45,087 bases of DNA. It comes from CAYLJO01 sp964383905. GTDB lineage: Bacteria > Acidobacteriota > Blastocatellia > Pyrinomonadales > Pyrinomonadaceae. Position 1 is the first letter of the stretch, and each line of letters opens with the position of its first letter. The position numbers and the translations under genes were made by a program. The notes below the pieces were generated by a model that was given only the letters and a program-made list of their open reading frames with translations, was not told the DNA's origin and did not search any database. Location of the stretch: positions 1-45,087 of the forward strand of contig CAYLJO010000017.1 in assembly GCA_964383905.1 (NCBI GenBank). The letters run 5' to 3'. Shown piece by piece: positions 8,531 through 16,353 of the stretch.

Positions 8531-8546
8531 TGGCATGCGACTTGCT
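8531..8546 (+). promoter_or_regulatory. Sigma-54-like promoter before mreB
   Basis: TGGCATGCGACTTGCT fits the -24/-12 consensus TGGCAC-N5-TTGCW with one mismatch and exact GG-to-GC spacing. It lies in a noncoding stretch on the correct strand, 105 bases before the mreB ATG, giving a leader of about 94 bases. Confidence 0.55.
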
Positions 8547-8650
8547 CATATTTTTTGTAAACGGCTTGCTTTTAACGGTGTAAAAACCATTTTTGGTGTG
8601 GTTTCCTGGAAACTTAGGAATATCCTTTCTGTTTAGCATTTCTTACATGT

Positions 8651-9730
8651 ATGAACATACTGAGCAACTTTTTTACAGACGACCTGGCCATTGACCTCGG
8701 CACGGTCAATACGCTCATTTATGCGCCCGACCGGGGTATTGTTTTGAACGAGCCATCGGCAGTGGCGGTTCATAAATATACGGGCGAAGTCCTTTCCGTC
8801 GGCGCCGAGGCCTATAAAATGCTTGGCCGCGAGCCGCATGATGCGGAGGTGCATCGCCCGATCCGCGGGGGTACGATCAGCAATTTCGAAGTCACGGAAA
8901 AGATGCTGACCGCGTTCATCAAGCGCGTGCATGGTGGCAATCAAAAGCGTAGCCACTTGGTGATCGGCGTGCCGGGTTCATCCACCGCGCTGGAACAGCG
9001 TTCGGTGCGCGACGCCGCCCGCGACGCGAAGGCCACGCGGGTTGATCTGGTAGACGAGGGCTTGGCCGCCGCGCTCGGCGCGGGACTCAGTTTTGACGAC
9101 GAGCGTGCGCATCTCGTGGTGGACATCGGCGGCGGCACGACCAATGTTGCGATCATTGCTTCGGCGGCAAAAATTTCTTCGACAAGCCTGCAGGCTGCGG
9201 GCAATGCGATGGATGAAGCGATACGCGACTACGTGCGCAACAAGTATGCGATGCAGCTCGGCGAGCGCACGGCGGAACAGGTTAAGAAAGAGCTGGGCAC
9301 AGCGCGCGTCAATGACAAGCCGGCGTCGAAGGAAGAGAAACGGATGGAGGTCGTCGGCAAAGACCTCCTTGACGGCTCGGCCAAGGCCGTTGAAATCAGC
9401 AGTTCGGAGGTGCGCGAAGCGCTCGAGCCCGTACTGGGAGAGATCATTGCGGGCGTGCGCCACGCCATCGAAGAGTCACAGCCTGATGTGACGGCGGATA
9501 TATATTATACCGGTGTCATCCTGACGGGCGGCGGGGCGCTCCTCGAAGGTATGGCCGAGCGTTTACAGCGCGAGTTGCGCTTGCACGTCGCCGTTGCCGA
9601 TGATCCGCTGGCCGCGGTAGCGCTCGGAGCCGGGCGCTTGCTCGCTAGTCCCGACAAGCTGCATCGTGCTTCGATCCGGCACGACGTTCCGGCGTGGCAG
9701 GCTTCTGAAGAACTCGTCGTTAACTGGTAA
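8651..9730 (+). CDS. mreB: MreB/Mbl-family actin-like rod-shape protein
   Basis: Actin-like ATPase that forms membrane-associated filaments and guides lateral cell-wall synthesis. The 359 residues contain the phosphate-1 loop DLGTVNTLIY (usually DLGTANT), the NEPSAVAV segment, the phosphate-2 loop VVDIGGGTTNVAII and the adenosine motif VILTGGGALLEGM. An N-terminal NILSNFF precedes the core. mreC and mreD do not follow; instead a terminator and convergent unknown genes follow. This suggests either a second mreB copy or a split mre cluster. The upstream sigma-54-like promoter is unusual for this family. No clear Shine-Dalgarno site precedes the ATG. Confidence 0.92.
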   Translation: MNILSNFFTDDLAIDLGTVNTLIYAPDRGIVLNEPSAVAVHKYTGEVLSVGAEAYKMLGREPHDAEVHRPIRGGTISNFEVTEKMLTAFIKRVHGGNQKRSHLVIGVPGSSTALEQRSVRDAARDAKATRVDLVDEGLAAALGAGLSFDDERAHLVVDIGGGTTNVAIIASAAKISSTSLQAAGNAMDEAIRDYVRNKYAMQLGERTAEQVKKELGTARVNDKPASKEEKRMEVVGKDLLDGSAKAVEISSSEVREALEPVLGEIIAGVRHAIEESQPDVTADIYYTGVILTGGGALLEGMAERLQRELRLHVAVADDPLAAVALGAGRLLASPDKLHRASIRHDVPAWQASEELVVNW

Positions 9731-9770
9731 ATATCATCACCCCGGCAGTAAAAAAGTGAGGCCCGGAATA

Positions 9771-9813
9771 CAGGGGCCGCATGAGCCTTACGATTCATGC
9801 GGCCCTGCCTTTT
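9771..9813 (+). terminator. Rho-independent terminator after mreB
   Basis: CAGGGGCCGCATGA (9771-9784) pairs with TCATGCGGCCCTG (9795-9807) with one bulged G, followed by CCTTTTGG. It lies 40 bases after the mreB stop and before the convergent gene ending at 9849. Confidence 0.75.
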
Positions 9814-9848
9814 GGAATAGTCGCCGCACGCGATTATTTCCTTTGCGG

Positions 9849-10661
9849 TCACTCTTCCCTTTCAACAAGCGCCTCGGAGTCTATCGCCCCTGGCATTGCT
9901 TGGCGCGCACCGTCAGTCAGGCCTCTTTGATCTTCCGCAATTGCCTGACGAACGAAAAGACGTTCGCCTGACGAGAGCTTTTGATAGGCCTGAATAAGGT
10001 GAAGGGCGTCCTGCTCGTCCGATTCGCTCTCCGGTGCGGGTGCGAGCAAAACGAGACCGGCGACGTAGAGCGCAAGTGTGAAGAAGGAGATGTAGCCGGT
10101 CGCGGGCGCAAACACCTGTGTATCGAGCGAGCCGAGCGAAACACCTTCCAGCAGCACCCCCGCCAGCCTCTTCAGCCAACCGCCGGCCGGATCATAAAGA
10201 CTCGCCAGCAGTATGTGTTTGAGGACGAATGCCGTCCCGAACAGAACCGCGAGACTGCGCAGAAGTCTACGCGCGTCAAATGATGAAAACTGATTGTTCC
10301 ACAACGTCCACAGAAAGAAGAGGGAGAACAGCCAGTGAAGCACGCCGCGCTCAGGCAACACGGAGTTGAACGCCTGCGCGGAGGCAAAAAAGAGCGCGAT
10401 CAGCGTGAGCGCGTGCGAGACGTTGGCCAAGGGAGGCTGATCGGTCGATATCCATCTATGTATTTCGACAGCGCGGCCGCGCACGAAAAGCATCATCAGC
10501 AGAACGGCGAGCAAGAGCGTGATGAGCGGCGGCGCGATGAAGATGAAGGCCTTCGCTTCGGCGCTCACGCGCAGGCCGCCCAGCAGCGCGACCGTCAAAA
10601 AGATCGTGGGCAGCACAAAAGAGCGCGCGAAGGCCCGATTTCTTGAGCGATGATCGGTCAT
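9849..10661 (-). CDS. Unknown polytopic membrane protein
   Basis: I do not recognise this family. The 270-residue product has about six hydrophobic segments (about residues 13-31, 37-60, 82-100, 104-122, 133-152 and 190-208) and a charged C-terminal cytoplasmic-looking tail of about 55 residues rich in Glu, Asp and Arg (from PAPESESDEQ onward). Its ATG overlaps the stop of the upstream 166-residue gene by 4 bases (ATGA), so the two are probably translationally coupled and may act together at the inner membrane. No catalytic motif is evident. Confidence 0.75.
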   Translation of the reverse strand: MTDHRSRNRAFARSFVLPTIFLTVALLGGLRVSAEAKAFIFIAPPLITLLLAVLLMMLFVRGRAVEIHRWISTDQPPLANVSHALTLIALFFASAQAFNSVLPERGVLHWLFSLFFLWTLWNNQFSSFDARRLLRSLAVLFGTAFVLKHILLASLYDPAGGWLKRLAGVLLEGVSLGSLDTQVFAPATGYISFFTLALYVAGLVLLAPAPESESDEQDALHLIQAYQKLSSGERLFVRQAIAEDQRGLTDGARQAMPGAIDSEALVEREE

Positions 10662-11158
10662 TTCCGTGTGCGCAGAACTTTGAGGGGGTTAAGATCGCCC
10701 CAACTCCGCTCCGTGCCCTGTTCTAACTCGGCTTTCAACTCCGCCGCCGTATGCATCTGCAAGTTCGGATCGTCTACGGTTAACGTGCCGTTCGACGTGA
10801 GATTGATGGCGCGATCGACCGCTTCAAGGCCCTGCCTGAACAAAGCATTATCGTTGTAAACGCGACCCCAGCCCTCGCGGTAAAACGCGTAAGCGATGTA
10901 GAACTGCGTGCGCGCATCACGCTGCGCCGGGTCGGCGCGTCCCCATTCCTCCCGTGCCGCGCGAAACTGCTCGGCGTGAAAAAGCGCCAGCGCATGATTA
11001 AACTTTTCCTGGTCTATCCGGTAAGTTCCGGCGGTGACCTCTGTGTTTGTTGCGACCTCTTTGAGCGTACGTGGTTCCGTGGCGTAAATCCAGATGATGA
11101 ACGCGGCGTAGAGGATCGTCCACGCGATGCCGATGCTTTGGATAAGCCTGTGCTGCAT
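10658..11158 (-). CDS. Unknown single-pass membrane protein with TPR-like helices
   Basis: I do not recognise this family by name. The 166 residues begin with one membrane anchor (about 8-26, IGIAWTILYAAFIIWIYAT). A helical region follows in which FNHALALFHAEQFRAAREEW and a following DARTQFYIAYAFYREGW segment have the spacing of tetratricopeptide-like repeats. It is the first gene of a two-gene minus-strand unit that overlaps the next by 4 bases. No Shine-Dalgarno site is visible. The start region overlaps a plus-strand TATAAT element, making the spacer a compact divergent promoter. Confidence 0.75.
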   Translation of the reverse strand: MQHRLIQSIGIAWTILYAAFIIWIYATEPRTLKEVATNTEVTAGTYRIDQEKFNHALALFHAEQFRAAREEWGRADPAQRDARTQFYIAYAFYREGWGRVYNDNALFRQGLEAVDRAINLTSNGTLTVDDPNLQMHTAAELKAELEQGTERSWGDLNPLKVLRTRK

Positions 11159-11159
11159 T

Positions 11160-11168
11160 TGCTATAAT
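11160..11168 (+). promoter_or_regulatory. Extended -10 promoter element
   Basis: TTGCTATAAT reads as an extended -10 (TGCTATAAT) with a perfect TATAAT at 11163-11168. No good -35 box sits 16-18 bases upstream (TTGGAT is 19 away), which is tolerated for extended -10 promoters. A start near 11175 would transcribe the 22-residue ORF and the 68-residue ORF downstream. Confidence 0.45.
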
Positions 11169-11193
11169 CCGATGTTTCAAAGGAAGCTAGAGG

Positions 11194-11262
11194 ATGCTTA
11201 TGTGTTATGTCAATACGACCGAGCCCGCCGAGGCTTCTGATGGGAAAGCGCTTTCTTATTAA
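11194..11262 (+). CDS. Possible 22-residue small ORF or leader peptide
   Basis: ATG at 11194 is preceded at 8 bases by AAAGGAAG and by AGAGG just before it. It encodes 22 residues (MLMCYVNTTEPAEASDGKAL, then SY) and ends with TAA. It lies between the extended -10 promoter at 11160-11168 and the 68-residue ORF. It could be a true small protein, a leader peptide or chance. The only support is the ribosome-site spacing and position. Confidence 0.3.
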   Translation: MLMCYVNTTEPAEASDGKALSY

Positions 11263-11281
11263 ATATGAGGCTGAGTAATTT

Positions 11282-11488
11282 ATGTCACCCGTGACGGATG
11301 AGGTTATTCAAAACCAGATAAATCAATACCGGATCACTGCGCAGTCAATGGGCGCTACTGCTCTCGAAGCAATAAGCCAAGGGGATATCGGATTAGCACG
11401 CACCGCGGCAAGGCAAGCGGCTCAATATGCGCGGGCAGTGATGCAATTAGAGACCGGGGAGAGGCAGGTCGAGCCTCAAGAAATATAG
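11282..11488 (+). CDS. Small conserved-looking protein of unknown function
   Basis: A 68-residue product without membrane segment or signal. It is largely helical, with an alanine-rich amphipathic stretch (MGATALEAISQGDIGLARTA followed by ARQAAQYARAVMQLE) and an acidic end. GAGG lies about 11 bases before the ATG. It follows the extended -10 promoter at 11160-11168 and precedes the dus gene by 89 bases. I do not recognise the family. A role as a small regulatory or structural helical hairpin is only a guess. Confidence 0.5.
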   Translation: MSPVTDEVIQNQINQYRITAQSMGATALEAISQGDIGLARTAARQAAQYARAVMQLETGERQVEPQEI

Positions 11489-11577
11489 ATGACGAATTCT
11501 CAACCTGTTTCTCGGATAGATTAATTCAGTCCGGGATCATTCCCCCGCTAGCCAAGCTGATAACTGGTAATTGCTGA

Positions 11578-12645
11578 ATGATTAAGCCGTTCAAGATTCG
11601 CGACATCGAGATTAATCCGCCGCTCGTTCTATCGCCGATGGCGGGCGTCACCGACGTGTCATTCCGCCGCCTGCTCAAGCGGCGGGGCGGCATCGGCCTG
11701 ACCGTCTCTGAATTTATCTCCGTCGAGGGCCTGACGCGTCACAACCCGAAGTCGAAACGGCAGATGCGCTTTTACGAAGATGAGCGCCCGTTCGCCGTGC
11801 AGATTTTTGGCGGCCAGCCGGAGCGTATGCGCATGGCGGCGGAGATGGCCGAAGAAGTCGGCGCGGATATTTTAGACATCAACTGTGGCTGCCCGGCCCC
11901 GAAGGTCGTCAAGCACGGCGGCGGTTCCGGTCTTCTGCGCGACCACCCGCGGTTAGAAGGGATTCTCAAGGAGATCAAAAAAGCGATCACGATTCCGATG
12001 ACGGTCAAGATTCGCGCCGGCTTCTACGACCATACGATCAACGCGGTCGAGACCGCGCGGCTCGCCGAAGCCTGCGGCGCGGAGCACATCGCGCTGCACG
12101 GGCGCACGAAGGAGCAGGGCTATAAAGGGCTTGCGAACTGGGATCTGGTCAGGCAGGTGAAGGGGGCTGTCAGTGTGCCAGTCTCGGGCAGCGGTGATGT
12201 GACGACAATCGAGGACGCTTTCGCCCGCTGGCGGGAAACGAGTTGCGATGGGATTTTAATCGGGCGCGGCGCGATGGCAAACCCGTGGATATTTCGCCAG
12301 ATCGAAGACGCCATCGCTGGACGCGAGCCGTTTCGGCCGACACTCGAAGATAAGCGCGCCGTACTACTCGAATACTTCGAGATGCTGCGCGAAGACATGC
12401 CTGAGTTTGCCGCCATCGGACGGATGAAGCAGCTCGCCGGACAGTTCACGCGCGGCCTGCAGGGGGGGGCGACATTCCGCACTTCGATCTACCATTCTCA
12501 TTCGGTCGAAGAGATCCTTGAGCGCATCGCAGAATACTTTGAAGCCATCGCTGCCGGTCGCGCCTACGGGGATGCCCCGAGCGGACGGGAAATCGAAGAA
12601 GCGCCGGTGCTCGATTCGTGCGAGGCCGCAACTGCTCACTCGTAA
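11578..12645 (+). CDS. dus: tRNA-dihydrouridine synthase (DusB-like)
   Basis: FMN enzyme that reduces specific uridines in tRNA D-loops. The 355 residues show the family pattern: LSPMAGVTDVSFRRL at the N-terminus, QIFGGQPERM, the active-site segment DINCGCPAPKVVKHGGGSGL with the catalytic cysteine, ALHGRTKEQGYKG, PVSGSGDV and GILIGRGAMANPWIF for phosphate binding, then a C-terminal helical tRNA-binding domain. The ATG has no Shine-Dalgarno site; the preceding 20 bases (CTGATAA, CTGGTAA) resemble the 7-base word repeats elsewhere. The last 30 residues form a variable tail. A convergent gene starts its 3' end 139 bases away. Confidence 0.93.
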   Translation: MIKPFKIRDIEINPPLVLSPMAGVTDVSFRRLLKRRGGIGLTVSEFISVEGLTRHNPKSKRQMRFYEDERPFAVQIFGGQPERMRMAAEMAEEVGADILDINCGCPAPKVVKHGGGSGLLRDHPRLEGILKEIKKAITIPMTVKIRAGFYDHTINAVETARLAEACGAEHIALHGRTKEQGYKGLANWDLVRQVKGAVSVPVSGSGDVTTIEDAFARWRETSCDGILIGRGAMANPWIFRQIEDAIAGREPFRPTLEDKRAVLLEYFEMLREDMPEFAAIGRMKQLAGQFTRGLQGGATFRTSIYHSHSVEEILERIAEYFEAIAAGRAYGDAPSGREIEEAPVLDSCEAATAHS

Positions 12646-12783
12646 TCCAGAGTTAAAACTATCGCCCGGGCAGTACACAACCTTGTCTGGTCTGCCTCCG
12701 TGACCTCTGTACCGCAAAGGTACGGCTTCTGGTTTTCTAGCAAGATTTCAATCCTCCTGAATTTATTCTGCCGTACCCTCAAA

Positions 12784-13713
12784 CTAAGGGGCACGATACT
12801 CCCAGTGCCACGGCTCGTAGAAGTACGGGTAGAACCCAAACCTCCCGGCGTTCTTCACGAGCCATTTGTAAGCCAGGGTTTGCGTCTGGAGCGCACGGTT
12901 ACGATCGTCCGTGCTCACAGGATCTCCGCCGACGTAAAGGTCAAGCGCTCGCCCGGTAAAGTGCGGGCTGTTCTTCGCCAACCCGGCCGAGCCCGCGTTG
13001 GGCGATTGCTTGCGCAGCCGGTCTTGATACTCCGGCGAGCGGAACGCGGAAACGATCTTCAGGAACTGACCCGCAGGAGTAATCTCGCCATCGCGTGTTC
13101 CTTCGGCCCCCAGCGCGCTTTGATCTGCCGCCGCAGCCGCCACCATGCGCTTATAAGCGGCGTAAGCTTGCGGCTCGACTTTACGAAGCTCATCGGGTCG
13201 CGACGGGTCGTAAAAGTCGGAGGCCGGAGCCGTGAGTAGCTGGTTGGGTGAGGCGACCGCGTGGTCTTTGCTGCGGCGCGACTGCCACACGGAGATCATA
13301 CGCAACCATGTCTCACCGTCGAGAATCCCGCCGGGCGCAAGCCCGACGCTTCTTTGCCAGCGGGCAAGCGCCGCGGCAAAGTCGCTGCTGTCTGCATCCT
13401 TATTCGTGCCGATTAGCTCACAGATCAACGGCGTGTAGAGGTACCAGCCGTGTTGTGCCTTACCCCCGAAGGCCCATTCCAGATCGGTCTTCAGCCTAAC
13501 ATTTTGCGCGGCTGCCGGAGTCATCTCCGAGCCTTTCGCCGGGCCATTGGCCGCCGGCATGTCGTTATTACCGCTGACGGAAGAGGCTTGGATGGGTTCA
13601 AGCCGCGGGCCCTGTCTGGCAAAATTCCCGGTGAACACAACGCTTAAAATCGTCGCCAGCAGCAAAACCGCCAGCCCGACATAGAACCCCGTTGATAGAC
13701 TTCGCCTCTTCAT
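12784..13713 (-). CDS. M15-family D,D-carboxypeptidase with N-terminal anchor
   Basis: Predicted zinc D-alanyl-D-alanine carboxypeptidase (VanY/LAS type) acting on peptidoglycan in the periplasm. The 309 residues begin with a membrane anchor or uncleaved signal (about 10-30), followed by a low-complexity linker. A peptidoglycan-binding-like region (about 80-150, FAAALARWQRSVGLAPGGILDGETWLRM) precedes the catalytic domain. Zinc motif SPHFTGRALD gives H251 and D258; EPWHWEY gives E300 and H303. A ribosome site AAGGGGG precedes the ATG, which lies 21 bases after the stop of the L,D-transpeptidase gene. The two are therefore probably one transcription unit, the transpeptidase gene first. Confidence 0.88.
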   Translation of the reverse strand: MKRRSLSTGFYVGLAVLLLATILSVVFTGNFARQGPRLEPIQASSVSGNNDMPAANGPAKGSEMTPAAAQNVRLKTDLEWAFGGKAQHGWYLYTPLICELIGTNKDADSSDFAAALARWQRSVGLAPGGILDGETWLRMISVWQSRRSKDHAVASPNQLLTAPASDFYDPSRPDELRKVEPQAYAAYKRMVAAAAADQSALGAEGTRDGEITPAGQFLKIVSAFRSPEYQDRLRKQSPNAGSAGLAKNSPHFTGRALDLYVGGDPVSTDDRNRALQTQTLAYKWLVKNAGRFGFYPYFYEPWHWEYRAP

Positions 13714-13734
13714 GAGCCGGCCCCCTTACTGCCG

Positions 13735-15291
13735 TCAGATTTCACCGTGCGTCTCCGGGCTGACCGGCCGCCGCTTGCCGCCGGGTTTTGCTGTCGCGGG
13801 GGCCGTCTGTTTCTTCGGCACGCCGGTGTCTAGGTTAACCGGCGCAGGGTACCCTTTGCCCTTCAGTGCCGCGATCTCAATGACAATCTCTTTCTGGCCT
13901 TTGGCCACCCGCAGTGCTTTACCGCCAGCTGCGGCTGCGCCACCCCGCTCGCCGCGGTTACTATTCGGAGAATCGCCTTCCGACGGGTTGGAAGACGCGC
14001 CCACCTTGACATTGCCAGGCTTTCCGTTCCCGCCGCCCGACATCAGCCTGAGCGCATTCATCACCTGCGCCCGTTCCTGTTCGCTTAACTGGTCAAGGGT
14101 GACGCCGTTTGCTTCGAGCACAGCGCGCAGGTTTGCTTCGGTGTTAGTGTTGTGATCGTAAACGTCGCGGTAGATGTGAAGCTTGCCGTCCTCGGCAACA
14201 ATCGTTTCATAACGCAGCTCAACCGGCACCGGCTTGCTCAGCTTCACCTCCTTTGTTTCCGTCTTGTTCTGCGCGTATGCGGCGATGTCTGCGTCCGACA
14301 GTTCAATGCCGCCTGCCTGGGCCAGGAATTTGGAAAAATCCTGCACCTGCGGGTTGGTCAGCCCGACGCATCCGTGCGAAGCGAAGCCCCCGAGTTTCGC
14401 CGGGGACTTGCCGCCGTGGATCAACGACGGCAAGCCGATCGGAATTTTGATCGGGCCAAGCGGGTTCAACTTGCTGCCGGCCTCAATCTTCTCCCCCGCC
14501 TTCACATTCTTCATCGATGCGACCCACGGCGAGTCGGGCGGCGTCCACGTCGGGTTGAAAATGATGGTGCGCGCTTTGCGAAGTCCCGCCGGTAACGGGA
14601 ATTCGGGATAACCGATGCCGATCTTGTAAGATTTGACCAGCTTGCCGTCTTCAAAAATATCCATCCTATAAGCGGGCGTGTTGACGACAACGCGTGTATC
14701 ATTAGGGACGGCATTAGGCATCCGCGCCGCAGTTGCGCCCGGCGTGCTCGGGTTGTCCGCATTATTGGTGTCGCCTGTAGCGCTTGCGCCAGAACCTCCT
14801 TCACCGGCGCCGCCCCAACGGTCGCGTACCAGGGCGGCGAGTTGCCGGGCTTTATCTTCACCAACCACGGCTTTGATGCGTTCGGCGGCGAGGTTGCGCG
14901 CCCCGGCCGCTGTGCCGGGATAGTTGCCGGCACCGGCCTCGCGCAGCTTGCCCGTCTCCTCGTGTGCGATGGCCCGGAGCTTGCTCACCTGCTCGTCCGT
15001 TAATTGCAGTTTCGTCTTCAACTCGGTCGCAAACGATTCGTCGGCGAAGAAGGCATCGAGAACAGGCATGGTCACGGGGAGCGCATTCGCGTCCGTGATG
15101 CTCGCCGGTGTCGGCGACGGTACGGCCGCGGGTGGGGTGGCTAACGGCGAAGACGCCGGTGACGCGCTCGGCGTAGCAGTCGTGGCGATTGTGCCGGAGT
15201 TATCTGTCCTTGTTTGAGTAACACAGCTAATTCCACTGAAAGTGAGCGCCAGCACAACGACTGAGCCGGCCGCTCGCCAAAGCCTCTTCAT
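13735..15291 (-). CDS. L,D-transpeptidase (YkuD) with extra N- and C-terminal regions
   Basis: Predicted cysteine transpeptidase that makes 3-3 cross-links or attaches proteins to peptidoglycan. The 518 residues start with a signal peptide; a cysteine at residue 23 (SGISC) is a poor lipobox but may be lipidated. A Pro/Ser/Thr linker leads to a helical region (about 75-155) with LTDEQVSKLRAIAHEE, reminiscent of LTxxQ stress proteins. The YkuD domain (about 200-335) has SLIHGG and SHGCVGLTNPQ with catalytic C308 and H306. A C-terminal part (about 380-518) adds a second helical segment and a basic, proline-rich end. Family members are often 150-350 residues, so this one is long. AGGAG precedes the ATG. 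Confidence 0.88.
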   Translation of the reverse strand: MKRLWRAAGSVVVLALTFSGISCVTQTRTDNSGTIATTATPSASPASSPLATPPAAVPSPTPASITDANALPVTMPVLDAFFADESFATELKTKLQLTDEQVSKLRAIAHEETGKLREAGAGNYPGTAAGARNLAAERIKAVVGEDKARQLAALVRDRWGGAGEGGSGASATGDTNNADNPSTPGATAARMPNAVPNDTRVVVNTPAYRMDIFEDGKLVKSYKIGIGYPEFPLPAGLRKARTIIFNPTWTPPDSPWVASMKNVKAGEKIEAGSKLNPLGPIKIPIGLPSLIHGGKSPAKLGGFASHGCVGLTNPQVQDFSKFLAQAGGIELSDADIAAYAQNKTETKEVKLSKPVPVELRYETIVAEDGKLHIYRDVYDHNTNTEANLRAVLEANGVTLDQLSEQERAQVMNALRLMSGGGNGKPGNVKVGASSNPSEGDSPNSNRGERGGAAAAGGKALRVAKGQKEIVIEIAALKGKGYPAPVNLDTGVPKKQTAPATAKPGGKRRPVSPETHGEI

Positions 15292-15422
15292 ATTTGATGC
15301 TCCTAAATCAATTTAAAAGAGTCTAAAGTCTCCTGCACCTGCCTTTAGATGAGCTTTCGCGCTCTTTATCGGATTTGTTCATATGCGGATAGACTCAGGA
15401 GATTAAATTACGCCTCCCGTCA

Positions 15423-15431
15423 TGTATAGCA
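15423..15431 (-). promoter_or_regulatory. Possible extended -10 element for the transpeptidase gene
   Basis: On the minus strand TGCTATACAT has an extended -10 form (TGC then TATACA), about 132 bases upstream of the transpeptidase ATG. No convincing -35 is present. The 307-base spacer 15292-15598 otherwise holds only a small hairpin near 15475-15488 and no gene. Confidence 0.3.
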
Positions 15432-15598
15432 AGAACCGTTCCCTTAGCCTGACACTTTCAACCAGCACTGATTTTGCATTTAGATGCAGACCTGTGCCAA
15501 TAACTTGGACTATAAACGAACGATCTCTGCTTGATGCGTCTAAATGGCGAACGGGAGATACGGATTAAGTATCGATTTTATCCGCCGCGCGTCGCTCG

Positions 15599-16351
15599 TT
15601 ATTTGTGCAGGAGAGGGTAGGGGTTGATGTTCACACCGTCCCAGTAGCGTTTGGGGTCGGAGACAATTGAGATTGAAAAATGGAGATGGTAGTTGCCGGG
15701 CCCGGCGTTGCCCGTGTCACCAACATACGCGATCACTTCGCCCTGACGCGCGAAATGCCCTTCGGTCAGACCATCGGCGTAATGGTCTAAATGGGCATAG
15801 TAATAGACCGTCTTGTTATCAGTGCTGAGTTGATAAATGGTTGTCCCGCCCCTGTCGCTATGAAAGAGCTTAACGATAGTGCCGTCGGCGGCGGCAAGAA
15901 CGGGCGTCCCTTGCGGCGCGGGAATGTCTATGGCGTCGTGGACGCGTCCTTCAGAGCGCGCCGCCGTGAATGTATCCTGCAACTGATCCGGCCTTACTCC
16001 CGCCACCGGAATGATTAGGTTTGCTGAAAGCGACGGTGAAACAGTGGGTGATGCCGGGCTTTGGGTAGAGGGCGTAGGCTCAGACGGTTGTGCGCCCTGT
16101 GGTGTGCCGGCGGGCCGGGTTGGATGCGACTCGGGAGTATCAATTGCCGGTGGGGCTGTTGAGGGGGCGGCGACCTGTGGCGTCGGCTCAGTAATGCTCG
16201 GGACGGCGCGCGGGTCGTTTGCGGATGCTACCGTGATCGCTTTCGACCGGTCCATCTTTGACCTGTGGCTTAGAGTCCATAACAGGGCCGCCATAGCAGC
16301 CATGATTACTACGCAAGCGATGAGTATCCGAGCGCGCGGATGATTGATCAT
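15599..16351 (-). CDS. M23-family peptidoglycan endopeptidase, membrane-anchored
   Basis: Predicted zinc metalloendopeptidase cutting peptidoglycan cross-links. I chose the ATG at 16351 (MINHPRARIL) because it lies 2 bases after the stop of the NADH dehydrogenase gene. A longer frame from 16435 would overlap that gene by about 80 bases and place charged residues before the anchor. The 250 residues contain one membrane segment (about 8-25), a Pro/Thr/Ser linker to about 95, then the catalytic domain with H138 and D142 (HDAID), H187 (AHLD) and H222/H224 (YHLHF). All zinc ligands of active M23 enzymes are present. It is probably co-transcribed with the dehydrogenase. Confidence 0.88.
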   Translation of the reverse strand: MINHPRARILIACVVIMAAMAALLWTLSHRSKMDRSKAITVASANDPRAVPSITEPTPQVAAPSTAPPAIDTPESHPTRPAGTPQGAQPSEPTPSTQSPASPTVSPSLSANLIIPVAGVRPDQLQDTFTAARSEGRVHDAIDIPAPQGTPVLAAADGTIVKLFHSDRGGTTIYQLSTDNKTVYYYAHLDHYADGLTEGHFARQGEVIAYVGDTGNAGPGNYHLHFSISIVSDPKRYWDGVNINPYPLLHK

Positions 16352-16353
16352 AG

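Noticed and set aside
8442..8636. 64-residue plus-strand ORF before mreB
   Set aside because: It overlaps the sigma-54-like promoter, has no ribosome site and its composition looks like noncoding DNA.
15470..15486. Sigma-54 promoter for the L,D-transpeptidase gene
   Set aside because: TGGCAC is present on the minus strand but the GG-to-GC distance is one base short and only one T precedes GC.
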